In this document: piece after piece, positions 17,287 through 25,232 of the stretch
Position numbering within the stretch: position 1 is the first letter of the stretch
How the letters are laid out: every line of letters begins with the position of its first letter
From: Methanococcus maripaludis
Lineage (GTDB): Archaea > AGJL01 > Methanococci > Methanococcales > Methanococcaceae
Reading direction: 5' to 3'
Assembly (NCBI RefSeq): GCF_013760955.1
Contig: NZ_JACDUL010000002.1
Location: 194,719-258,718, forward strand
Length of the DNA stretch: 64,000 bases
Made by a program: the position numbers and the translations under genes
The notes under the pieces: generated by a model
Told to the model about the DNA's origin: nothing
Database searches by the model: none
Seen by the model: the letters and a program-made list of their open reading frames with translations, nothing else

Positions 17287-18828
17287 TTAAAATTTTATTT
17301 TTTCAAGTAAATATTCTTCGAAAAATTTATTTATTTCTTTTTTAGAGTACCCGTGTTTTTTTGCAACGGCATAGACCATTTTTTCGCTTCCACTACCGTA
17401 TTGCGCGGCTTTTTTTGGCCGTTCTGCAATATAATCTGGAACATATTTTGAAGCGATATCTCGCAATATCTTTTTTCTTGGTTCTTCAATTTTGTATCCA
17501 ACTGGAATTGATAAGCCAACATCGATTACAAACTTGTCTAAGAAAGGAACTCTTAATTCAACACCATTTGCCATTGTACAGTGGTCATCCCTTTCAAGAT
17601 TGATTTTATGAATATCAAAGACATCTGAAATTATTGATTCTTTAAGGCCATCTTCTCCTTTTTCATTTAATATCCTTTGATATCTATTGTATCCTGCAAA
17701 TAATTCATCTGCACCTTGGCCGGAAAGTACTACTTTTATCCCGTCTTCTCTTGCCATTTCTGATGCTGCAAATATTGGAATTCCAACGCTCAACTTCATT
17801 ACATCGAGTTCATCTATTGCTCTTGCGACGTTTACCACATAATCTTCAAATTCATCTTCTGAAATTATTTTTTTTCTAAAGTTAAGCCCCATATCTTTTG
17901 CAGCCCGTTCTGCATATACCAAATCTTCAGAATTTTCGGAACCTACTGAATAAAGTATAACTTCGCATGATTCGGATGCAAGTTTTGAGATAAGGGTGCT
18001 GTCAACGCCACCCGAGTATATAATTCCAACTTTTTCAAGCCCTTTTACTCGTTTTAAAACTGAATCTAAAATTGTAGTTTCAAGTTCATTTTTGCACAAT
18101 TCATAATTCTCTTCTTCGAAATAATTTGAATTTATTTTTTCCAATTCTTCTTCAATGTACCAGGAATTTTCATCCAGTTCATAAGTAAGCCTTGAATTTG
18201 GATCAAGTCGGCATATATCATAATTAAAAGCATTTTTGTAGTCCATACCATTGATTTCCATTAATAAATAGTAAAGAGCCTTTTTTTCAGATGCGAATGC
18301 AAAATATTCATCCGTGTCTATGAAATAGAGTGGTTTTACACCAATTAAATCCCTTCTTAGTTCAATGATATTTTTTTCCTTATCGTAAATTGCGTAAGCG
18401 TAATCTCCATCTAAAACATCGATAAGTTCATCTTCGTAAGCGTGAATAATTGCTTCAGAATCTGTATCTGTTTTAAATTCATGTTCTACAGAGAGTTCAT
18501 CCCTTAATTCAATGTGGTTATAAATTTCACCATTACAGATGATCCATATAGATTCATCGTCATTTGGTATTGGTTGAACTGCGGTACCAACGATAGCAAG
18601 CCTGTTGTGGCCCATTGCCATTCGCGAAATTGTTTCGGTGTTTTCAACAACATCGTCAAAATTTTCAAAATAGAGAACTTCATCATCAAACATCATTCCA
18701 GAATAATCCGGACCCCGATGCTTTAGTATTTTCATCATGTTTATAACATGTTTTTGGATATTATCCAGCAGACTACGGCTCCCCGAGCCCTCTTCATCCT
18801 TTGCAACTATTCCACTTATTGAACACAT
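17287..18828 (-). CDS. asnB: Asparagine synthetase, glutamine-hydrolysing
   Basis: Makes asparagine from aspartate, ATP and glutamine. The start MCSISGIV exposes the catalytic Cys2 after Met removal. The N-terminal class II amidotransferase domain (to about residue 200) includes LKHRGPDYSG, MGHNRLAIVG and ICNGEIYNH. The synthetase domain carries the PP-loop YSGGVDSTL near residue 268 and VLSGQGADELFAGY near 365. At 513 residues it is full length. It converges on dapF with only 22 bases between, so it is a single-gene unit or the end of one. Confidence 0.94.
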   Translation of the reverse strand: MCSISGIVAKDEEGSGSRSLLDNIQKHVINMMKILKHRGPDYSGMMFDDEVLYFENFDDVVENTETISRMAMGHNRLAIVGTAVQPIPNDDESIWIICNGEIYNHIELRDELSVEHEFKTDTDSEAIIHAYEDELIDVLDGDYAYAIYDKEKNIIELRRDLIGVKPLYFIDTDEYFAFASEKKALYYLLMEINGMDYKNAFNYDICRLDPNSRLTYELDENSWYIEEELEKINSNYFEEENYELCKNELETTILDSVLKRVKGLEKVGIIYSGGVDSTLISKLASESCEVILYSVGSENSEDLVYAERAAKDMGLNFRKKIISEDEFEDYVVNVARAIDELDVMKLSVGIPIFAASEMAREDGIKVVLSGQGADELFAGYNRYQRILNEKGEDGLKESIISDVFDIHKINLERDDHCTMANGVELRVPFLDKFVIDVGLSIPVGYKIEEPRKKILRDIASKYVPDYIAERPKKAAQYGSGSEKMVYAVAKKHGYSKKEINKFFEEYLLEKIKF

Positions 18829-18921
18829 ATTTTACTCACATTTATTATTCTTTAAAAAAAGTAATTTTTAATTATATCAGTATTTCTTAATATATATAGT
18901 TTAAATAAATAAGTCGTTTAG

Positions 18922-19689
18922 TTATAAAATAGCGCCGCTTGCATCTCTTTTGTATTTCCCAAATTCACTTACAAATTTAAGTTTATCGTTCCAGAATACT
19001 GGCCCATCTTTACAAACGCATAGTCCTTCATCGTCAACAGCACACTGGCCACATATTCCAATTCCACATTTCATATATCTTTCAAGTGAAACTTGAATGG
19101 GCATATCGTTGTTTTCTGCAATTTCTACAACTTTTTTCATCATTATTTCAGGGCCGCATGTAATTACCATGTCAAATTTTTCTTTTGAAAGTAATTCTAA
19201 CATTTTTTCAGTAGTAAATCCACCAAATCCATAGCTACAGTCATCAGTACATGCAAAAATCCTTCCACATTTTTCAAATCTATCTAAAAATAAAAGTTCG
19301 TCTTTAGTTCTTCCGCCAATAATCGAAGTAACTTCAACATTCATTTTAGAAAACTCTTCGACTGCGGAAATAATCGGAGCACTTCCAATTCCACCTGCAA
19401 CTGCAAGAATTTTATTTCCAATACATTCAAAATTATTTCCATAAGGGCCCCTTATTCCCAAAAGGTCTCCTTTTTTTAAGGAATGAATTTTTTCAGTAAA
19501 TCTGCCAACTTTTGCAACACTAATGGAATTTTTACTCGAAAACCCAAAAGGTTTTTCATCAATTCCGGGAATCCACACCATTGCAAATTGCCCGGGTTTA
19601 AAATCAAACTCTTTATCGAGTAAAAAAGTTTTCACTGTTGGACTTTCATCCAATATATCAATTATTTTACACATAACTGGTTTTTCCAT
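18922..19689 (-). CDS. pyrK: Dihydroorotate dehydrogenase electron-transfer subunit (PyrK-like)
   Basis: A 255-residue ferredoxin-reductase-type protein. The FAD-binding barrel comes first (KPGQFAMVWIPGIDEKPFGF), then the NAD-binding part (VAGGIGSAPIISAVEEF), and a C-terminal 2Fe-2S motif with C208, C213, C216 and C226, the last in CVCKDGPVF. That last motif is typical of PyrK. It passes electrons from NADH to dihydroorotate dehydrogenase PyrD, whose gene is not nearby, so a different partner is possible. The start is the ATG at 19689, with GTGAT upstream. Confidence 0.85.
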   Translation of the reverse strand: MEKPVMCKIIDILDESPTVKTFLLDKEFDFKPGQFAMVWIPGIDEKPFGFSSKNSISVAKVGRFTEKIHSLKKGDLLGIRGPYGNNFECIGNKILAVAGGIGSAPIISAVEEFSKMNVEVTSIIGGRTKDELLFLDRFEKCGRIFACTDDCSYGFGGFTTEKMLELLSKEKFDMVITCGPEIMMKKVVEIAENNDMPIQVSLERYMKCGIGICGQCAVDDEGLCVCKDGPVFWNDKLKFVSEFGKYKRDASGAIL

Positions 19690-19719
19690 GATAATCACTA
19701 AAAAAGTTAAATTAAAAAT

Positions 19720-20967
19720 TTAAGTTCCTTCTTTCCAGTCGCTTAAGTACTTTCTCTGTTCAGGTGAGAGTTCATCGATATCTGCGCCCATTGAATGTAA
19801 TTTTAAAAGTGCAATTTTTAAATCCTGTTCGTATGGGATTTCGTATACTTCGTTTTCAAGTTTTCCATTGTTATCCTTGATGAATTTCGCACTTAAAGCC
19901 TGGTTTGCAAAACTCATATCCATTACTTCGCAAGGGTGTCCGTCAGCACATGCAAGGTTTACGAGTCTTCCCTCTCCGAGCACGAATATTTTTTTGTTTC
20001 CAAGGTCGTATTCTTCAATATTAAATCTAACTTCCCTTACAGATTTTGAGAGTTCTTTTAGATCATTTTTATTAATTTCATTGTCGAAGTGTCCTGCATT
20101 TGATAAAACAGCACCATCTTTCATTAATAAAAAGTGTTCCATTCTTAAAATGTCTTTACAGCCCGTCGTAGTTACAAAAATGTCCCCAACTTTTGCAGCT
20201 TCTTCCATTTTTAATACCGTAAATCCATCCATTTTAGCTTCTAATGCTCGAATTGGATTTACTTCTGTAATGATTACGTTTGCACCGTGGCCTGCAGCTC
20301 TTGAAGCTACACCTCTTCCACACCAACCGTATCCGCCGACTACAACGTTTTTTCCAGCAATAAGTAAATTTGTAGTTCTGATAATTCCATCCATTGCACT
20401 TTGGCCCGTTCCATACCTGTTGTCAAACATGTGTTTTGTGTAAGCATCGTTTACATTTACAACAGGGAATTTTAATGCACCTTCTTCGGCCATTGCTTTT
20501 AATCTAATAATTCCAGTTGTAGTTTCTTCACAACCGCCCATTATTTTTCCGATTAATTCAGTTCTTTGGGTATGAATTAAGAATATTAAATCTGCACCAT
20601 CATCAATTATGATATCGGGATTTGAATCGAGAACCAAATTTAAATTTTCATAGTATTCCTCGTTGGTTTCTCCACGCCATGCGTAAACTTCCATTCCTTT
20701 TTCAACGCATGCTGCTGCAACGTCGTCCTGTGTTGAAAGTGGATTACAGCCAGTAATTACAATTTTTGCGCCGCCTTCCATGAGTGTTTCTGCTAAAATC
20801 GCAGTTTTAGCTTCTAAATGAAGTGCCATTCCAATTGTAATTCCGTTAAAAGGCTTATCTTTTTTAAAATCTTCCCTTATACGACAAAGAACAGGCATGT
20901 GTTTTTTAGCCCATTCCATTTTTAGGTGTCCGCTTGGAGCAAGACCCATGTCCTTAACTTTACTCAC
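19720..20967 (-). CDS. ahcY: Adenosylhomocysteinase (S-inosylhomocysteinase-like)
   Basis: Hydrolyses the by-product of SAM-dependent methylation. A 415-residue protein with MALHLEAKTAILAETL, the NAD-binding VGGYGWCGRGVASRAAGHGA and GHPCEVMDMSFANQ near the C-terminus. The start is a GTG at 20967 with GGTGA in front, giving the normal archaeal length; an upstream ATG at 21033 adds 22 residues not typical of the family. It lacks the C-terminal Lys-Tyr of bacterial and eukaryotic enzymes. In methanocaldococci the relative acts on S-inosylhomocysteine, so the true substrate may be inosyl rather than adenosyl; this is knowledge of relatives, not seen here. Confidence 0.93.
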   Translation of the reverse strand: MSKVKDMGLAPSGHLKMEWAKKHMPVLCRIREDFKKDKPFNGITIGMALHLEAKTAILAETLMEGGAKIVITGCNPLSTQDDVAAACVEKGMEVYAWRGETNEEYYENLNLVLDSNPDIIIDDGADLIFLIHTQRTELIGKIMGGCEETTTGIIRLKAMAEEGALKFPVVNVNDAYTKHMFDNRYGTGQSAMDGIIRTTNLLIAGKNVVVGGYGWCGRGVASRAAGHGANVIITEVNPIRALEAKMDGFTVLKMEEAAKVGDIFVTTTGCKDILRMEHFLLMKDGAVLSNAGHFDNEINKNDLKELSKSVREVRFNIEEYDLGNKKIFVLGEGRLVNLACADGHPCEVMDMSFANQALSAKFIKDNNGKLENEVYEIPYEQDLKIALLKLHSMGADIDELSPEQRKYLSDWKEGT

Positions 20968-21129
20968 TGTTTCACCATAGATATAAAAAATCTTTAACAA
21001 ATTCTTTAGCAAATCATATTCGGTTTCATACAATATAAATTTTAGTAAGAAATCTATTCCTTACATTCCTTTTTATATAATTTTATCAGATTTCTATTTG
21101 ATTTTGTTACAATATTTCAAGGGAAAAAC

Positions 21130-21462
21130 ATGAAACTAAAAAAGAAATTTTTGGAAAAGTCAAAAAAAATTGCTGAAGAAAGAATTGATATACTGATGAA
21201 TTTGGCTGAAAAAGAATCAAAAGACGGAAAAACTGATCGTTCAAAAAATTATGTTGTTTTGGGTAAAAAAATAGCAATGCGAATGAGAATGCCCTATCCA
21301 AAAGAATGGAAAAGAAGAATTTGCAAAAATTGTGGTTCTTTTTTAATTTATGGTAAAAATTCAAGGGTTAGAACGAAGGCAAAAAATTACCCTCATGTTG
21401 TAATTACATGTCTTGAATGCAATTCCATTACAAGAATACCCATTAAAACAGAAAAAAAATGA
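21130..21462 (+). CDS. rnp4: Ribonuclease P protein component 4 (Rpr2/Rpp21 homologue)
   Basis: A protein subunit of archaeal RNase P, which matures tRNA 5' ends. It has 110 residues: two N-terminal helices rich in Lys and a zinc ribbon with C65-X2-C68 and C94-X2-C97. The sequence MRMRMPYPKEWKRRICKNCG is typical. The start ATG is preceded by AAGGGAAAAAC. It is a single plus-strand gene divergent from ahcY. RNase P RNA and the other protein subunits are not in the window. Confidence 0.93.
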   Translation: MKLKKKFLEKSKKIAEERIDILMNLAEKESKDGKTDRSKNYVVLGKKIAMRMRMPYPKEWKRRICKNCGSFLIYGKNSRVRTKAKNYPHVVITCLECNSITRIPIKTEKK

Positions 21463-21524
21463 AAAATTATTAACTTTTTAATGGTTGTTTAAATATACAC
21501 ATAATTACCTACACAAAAACAATA

Positions 21525-21536
21525 TAGTATATAATC
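21525..21536 (+). promoter_or_regulatory. TATA box for the coiled-coil/dapB/trmY/che transcript
   Basis: TAGTATATAATC lies 37 bases before the start of the coiled-coil gene, giving a short leader. No other convincing box appears between here and cheW, so it may serve the whole run of plus-strand genes down to mcp. Confidence 0.5.
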
Positions 21537-21572
21537 GGCAAAAAATCTTTCAAGTTATATGGAGCCGATATC

Positions 21573-22211
21573 ATGGAAGTTTTTGATAGTAGTATTGAGC
21601 GATTCGAAAAATTAAAAGAAAACCATCAAACCCAAAATGATACTGAAAATATCATTGAAGATTTAAAAAATTCATCTGAAAATGAAGAATTCGAAACTGT
21701 TGAAGCTGATTTTCAGGAATCTGAAAACATATGTATTGAGAATGATGACTTTGAATCCCTTGCCTATAATTTAAAAAATTCTATGGACAATATTTTTACT
21801 AAAATCAAACTTGCAATGGATAAACCAGCAATTCAGATTAAAAAAATTGAAACTGGCTCTGAAGGAAACAATAATTTACTCGAATCAATAAATAATAAAC
21901 TGGATATATTAATAGCTTCAAATAATGAACAAACATCTAAATTAGATGTAATAACTTCAGAAATCGATAATGTATTATCAACTATCGACAACAATTCTGA
22001 AAAAATAATCGATGCACTAGATGCCCAAAATGTCAAAATTTCAGGACTTTTGAACCTTCTTCAGGAAATTTACGAAGGCGTACAAGATATAAAATATCTC
22101 TTAAAAGAATTCACGCCTGAAAATATAGACCGGGCTTCTGGTGTTGTAGATAATTTAAAATGTAAAATTGACAATTATATGGACAACATTAATGAAAAAG
22201 CGGAAGTTTAG
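21573..22211 (+). CDS. Acidic coiled-coil protein of unknown function
   Basis: A 212-residue, strongly acidic protein. After a disordered N-terminal third rich in Glu, Asp and Asn come heptad-like stretches (LLESINNKLDILIASNNEQ, then KLDVITSEIDNVLSTIDNN and KIIDALDAQNVKISGLLNLL), with regular Leu and Ile spacing that predicts a coiled coil of about 80 residues. It has no membrane segment or Cys. I do not recognise it. It is 8 bases ahead of dapB in a run that leads to cheW, so a role in taxis signalling (an adaptor, or a partner of the archaellum proteins FlaC-E) is possible but unproven. Confidence 0.7.
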   Translation: MEVFDSSIERFEKLKENHQTQNDTENIIEDLKNSSENEEFETVEADFQESENICIENDDFESLAYNLKNSMDNIFTKIKLAMDKPAIQIKKIETGSEGNNNLLESINNKLDILIASNNEQTSKLDVITSEIDNVLSTIDNNSEKIIDALDAQNVKISGLLNLLQEIYEGVQDIKYLLKEFTPENIDRASGVVDNLKCKIDNYMDNINEKAEV

Positions 22212-22219
22212 GTGGAAGT

Positions 22220-23032
22220 ATGGTTAAAGTAGCAGTTACGGGAGCACTCGGTAGAATGGGAAGTGGAATTATAAAAACAATTACTGAAACTGATGGATTA
22301 GATGTAGTTGCAGCAATTGATATTCCAAACCACCCTAAAAAAGGCCAAGATATTGGGGAATTAACGGGCCTTGGAAAAATTGGTGTATCATTGAGCACTT
22401 CAGACGAACTTGAAGCTATTTTAAAAGAATCTGGTGCAGAAGTATTGGTTGATTTTACAGCAGCTGCCCCATGCGTTAATACTGCAAAAACAGCAGCTAA
22501 ACTTGGAGTAAATTTGGTTATCGGAACTACCGGATTTACACCCGAACAAAGAGCTGAAATGGAAAATGCAATTTCTGAGAACAAAGTTGCAGCAACCATC
22601 TCACAAAACTATGCAGTTGGAGTAAACATATTCTTTAAAACACTTGAACTTCTCGCGCAAAAACTTGGAGATTACGATATCGAAATTCTTGAAATGCACC
22701 ACAAATTCAAAAAAGATGCACCAAGTGGAACTGCATTAAGGGCTGCTGAAATTATTCAAAACAACCTAAACAGAGATTCCAACATAATCTACGGAAGAGA
22801 AGGAATTACTGGTGAAAGAACAAAAGAAGAAATCTGCATCCATGCCTTAAGGGGTGGAGACATAGTTGGAGACCACACTGTAATATTCACAACAGATGGG
22901 GAGAGACTTGAACTTTCACATAGGGTAACCAGTAGACAGTCCCTTGTTTCCGGAGCAATTCGTGCAATTCAATTCGTTGCTGATAAAAAAGAAGGTATTT
23001 ACAATACTTTTGATGTTTTAGACCTTAATTAG
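22220..23032 (+). CDS. dapB: 4-hydroxy-tetrahydrodipicolinate reductase
   Basis: Reduces hydroxy-tetrahydrodipicolinate in the lysine/DAP pathway. A 270-residue protein: the NAD(P)-binding [14 protein letters not shown] at residues 7-20, GTTGFTPEQ, then the catalytic motif [16 protein letters not shown] (His-His and Lys), and a C-terminal DVLDLN. The ATG at 22220 follows GGTGGAAGT. It has 8-base gaps to both neighbours, so it is translated from a common message with the coiled-coil gene and trmY. dapF of the same pathway is at 16.4 kb. Confidence 0.96.
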   Translation: MVKVAVTGALGRMGSGIIKTITETDGLDVVAAIDIPNHPKKGQDIGELTGLGKIGVSLSTSDELEAILKESGAEVLVDFTAAAPCVNTAKTAAKLGVNLVIGTTGFTPEQRAEMENAISENKVAATISQNYAVGVNIFFKTLELLAQKLGDYDIEILEMHHKFKKDAPSGTALRAAEIIQNNLNRDSNIIYGREGITGERTKEEICIHALRGGDIVGDHTVIFTTDGERLELSHRVTSRQSLVSGAIRAIQFVADKKEGIYNTFDVLDLN

Positions 23033-23040
23033 GTGAAATT

Positions 23041-23637
23041 TTGAAAGAATTCATAATTAAAGCTAACAAAGCTGTAACAAATGGTGAAATTAACCTAAAA
23101 GACCTTCCTGGAAGTTCTGGAAGATTGGATTTATTATGCCGCTGTGTAAACAGCGCATTTTTCCTTTCTCACGACATGCGAAGAGATACTATTTTTTACA
23201 GTGTCAACTATGGCGATCCAAATCCGCCAGTTACACTGAAATTCGTTGGAAGTGAATTAAAAAGAGTCAGTCCTGATGAACGAAGTATTGCACTTTTTAT
23301 CAAAAAAGCACTCGAAAAGGATGCGACTGAACTCTGGAAAGAAAGTACTTCTGGAATATATTCATCTAAGCGTGAATTTAGAGATATTATTTTAGAAAAG
23401 AAAAACGAAGGAAAACGAATTTTTTACCTCCATTTAAACGGAAAGCCACTAGAAGATTTTGAATTTAAAGATGATGAAGATTTTTTATTCGTACTTGGTG
23501 ACCATATTGGAATTGGCGATGAAGACGAAGAATTTTTAGAAGAAATTGGTGCAGAAAAAATATCGCTGTCACCCCTAGAATTGCATGCTGATCACTGCAT
23601 AATTCTTGTTCATAATATATTAGATAGGTTAAAATGA
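23041..23637 (+). CDS. trmY: tRNA (pseudouridine54-N1)-methyltransferase TrmY
   Basis: Methylates pseudouridine at tRNA position 54 using SAM, giving m1-pseudouridine in place of bacterial ribothymidine. It belongs to the SPOUT superfamily (old DUF358). The 198 residues contain the family pattern [20 protein letters not shown] at residues 23-42, and in the knot region [17 protein letters not shown] and [14 protein letters not shown]. It starts with TTG behind GGTGAAAT. cheW follows after 10 bases, so translation and taxis genes seem to share one transcript. Confidence 0.93.
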   Translation: MKEFIIKANKAVTNGEINLKDLPGSSGRLDLLCRCVNSAFFLSHDMRRDTIFYSVNYGDPNPPVTLKFVGSELKRVSPDERSIALFIKKALEKDATELWKESTSGIYSSKREFRDIILEKKNEGKRIFYLHLNGKPLEDFEFKDDEDFLFVLGDHIGIGDEDEEFLEEIGAEKISLSPLELHADHCIILVHNILDRLK

Positions 23638-23647
23638 GGTGTTTTTT

Positions 23648-24088
23648 ATGGATGACGTTCCAAAAGTAGTAGTTTTCAAATTAGCAAGCAATGAATACTG
23701 TTTAAGAGTAACAGGAGTAAGAGAAGTTTTAAAATTACAAGATATTACATCTATTCCAAATACTCCAAGCTATATTGTCGGAGTTACGAACATTCGTGGC
23801 GAAATCATGCCAATCATCGATCTTAGGAAGAAATTAAATCTTTTTGAGGATGTTGCTGATGAAGACAGTGAAAAGCTCGTAATGGTTGTAGAAATCGATG
23901 GTGTACCAATTGGAATTTTAGTTGATTCTGTAAGTGACGTAATGCAAATTTCATCCGAACAGATTGAAGACATTGAAGGAATCAAGAAAAATGCAAGCGG
24001 AGAATATATTGAAGGTATTGCAAAAATTGGAAATAGATTAATCATTATTCTTGACATTAAAAATTTAATTGACCCACAAGAATTCTAA
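23648..24088 (+). CDS. cheW: Chemotaxis adaptor protein CheW
   Basis: Couples the receptor to the histidine kinase CheA. A 146-residue protein that is one CheW domain (two SH3-like barrels): VVFKLASNEYCLRVTGVREV, VVGVTNIRGEIMPIIDLRKK-type core (IVGVTNIRGEIMPIIDL), VDGVPIGILVDSVSDVMQI and IGNRLIIILDIKNL. The ATG at 23648 follows GAGGTG. It is the first gene of the plus-strand che arm, 42 bases before cheB. Confidence 0.95.
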   Translation: MDDVPKVVVFKLASNEYCLRVTGVREVLKLQDITSIPNTPSYIVGVTNIRGEIMPIIDLRKKLNLFEDVADEDSEKLVMVVEIDGVPIGILVDSVSDVMQISSEQIEDIEGIKKNASGEYIEGIAKIGNRLIIILDIKNLIDPQEF

Positions 24089-24130
24089 ATAATTAAAAAA
24101 TCCCCATAATTACCAAAAACAAGTGAAATC

Positions 24131-25231
24131 ATGAGTAAAATAAAAGTTCTAGTTGTAGATGATTCGGCATTTATGAGAAAGGTTCTAGAAGACATCCTAA
24201 AAGCAGATGACGAAATCGAAGTCGTTGCTACTGCAAGAGATGGAAAAGAAGCAATAGAACTTGCAAAAAAATTAGAACCAAATGTAATCACCATGGATGT
24301 CGAAATGCCAATTATGAATGGAATTGATGCTACAAAACAGATCATGGAACATAAACCTACCCCAATACTCATGCTTTCCGCAATAACTAAACAAGGGTCA
24401 GAAGCTACGTTAAAAGCACTTGATAATGGTGCGGTTGATTTTATAGAAAAGCCTTCAGGTTCTGTTTCACTTGACATCAGAACTATTGGGGAAAATATAA
24501 TAAAAAAAGTAAAAGCCGCTTCAAAATCTACTGCAAGAATTAAATCATCAAGAATTTTCGAAACTATCAAAAAAGAAGAAAAATCCGACAATAATGCACT
24601 TGAAAAAACGATTGAAAAGATTTCGGGACTTTCTCCTGAAAAATTAAACAACATGGCCATAATGATAGGCTCCTCAACAGGTGGCCCGCCAGTAGTTTCA
24701 GAAATAATTTCAAATATTCCAAAAAATATGCCTCCAATATTTATAGTACAGCACATGCCAAGGGGATTTACTCGTGTTTTTGCTGAAAGAATGAATAATA
24801 ATTCATCAATTACAGTTAAAGAAGCAGAACACGGTGAACTTGTAAAACCCGATCATGCTTACGTCGCACCAGGAGACTCACAAATGATTCTTCAAAAAAG
24901 AGGCGGAAATATATACATTTTAATTGATGAAGATATGCCAAAAATCCACGGAACAAAACCCACTGTAGACGTAACTGCAGAATACGTTACAAAATACTAC
25001 GGTAAAAATACAATTGGCGTAATTCTAACGGGCATTGGTAGAGATGGTGCAAACGGAATGAAAATGGTCAAAAATAAAGGAGGATACACAATTGCACAAA
25101 ACCAGGAGACCTGTGTGATTTATGGCATGCCTAAAACTGCAATCGAAATGAATGTGGTTGATAAGGTGATGGATCCAACAAATATACCCGACGAAATCAT
25201 AAAATTCGCCAAAAAAATCGGGGGTCGATAA
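24131..25231 (+). CDS. cheB: Protein-glutamate methylesterase / response regulator CheB
   Basis: Removes methyl groups from receptors to adapt the signal. The receiver domain covers residues 1-125 with the phospho-acceptor D56 in ITMDVEMPIMNG, acidic pair DD near 10-11 and K at 107 in EKPSG. The esterase domain covers about 175-360 with S182 in MIGSSTGGPP, H208 in IVQHMPRGFT and the Asp in GIGRDGANGM. At 366 residues it is complete. The stop is one base from the cheA start, so the two are translationally coupled. With CheA truncated, phospho-activation of CheB should fail. Confidence 0.95.
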   Translation: MSKIKVLVVDDSAFMRKVLEDILKADDEIEVVATARDGKEAIELAKKLEPNVITMDVEMPIMNGIDATKQIMEHKPTPILMLSAITKQGSEATLKALDNGAVDFIEKPSGSVSLDIRTIGENIIKKVKAASKSTARIKSSRIFETIKKEEKSDNNALEKTIEKISGLSPEKLNNMAIMIGSSTGGPPVVSEIISNIPKNMPPIFIVQHMPRGFTRVFAERMNNNSSITVKEAEHGELVKPDHAYVAPGDSQMILQKRGGNIYILIDEDMPKIHGTKPTVDVTAEYVTKYYGKNTIGVILTGIGRDGANGMKMVKNKGGYTIAQNQETCVIYGMPKTAIEMNVVDKVMDPTNIPDEIIKFAKKIGGR

Positions 25232-25232
25232 T

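Noticed and set aside
20968-21033. AhcY starting at the upstream ATG (21033)
   Set aside because: The 22 extra residues are not typical of the family and the downstream GTG has a textbook GGTGA site.
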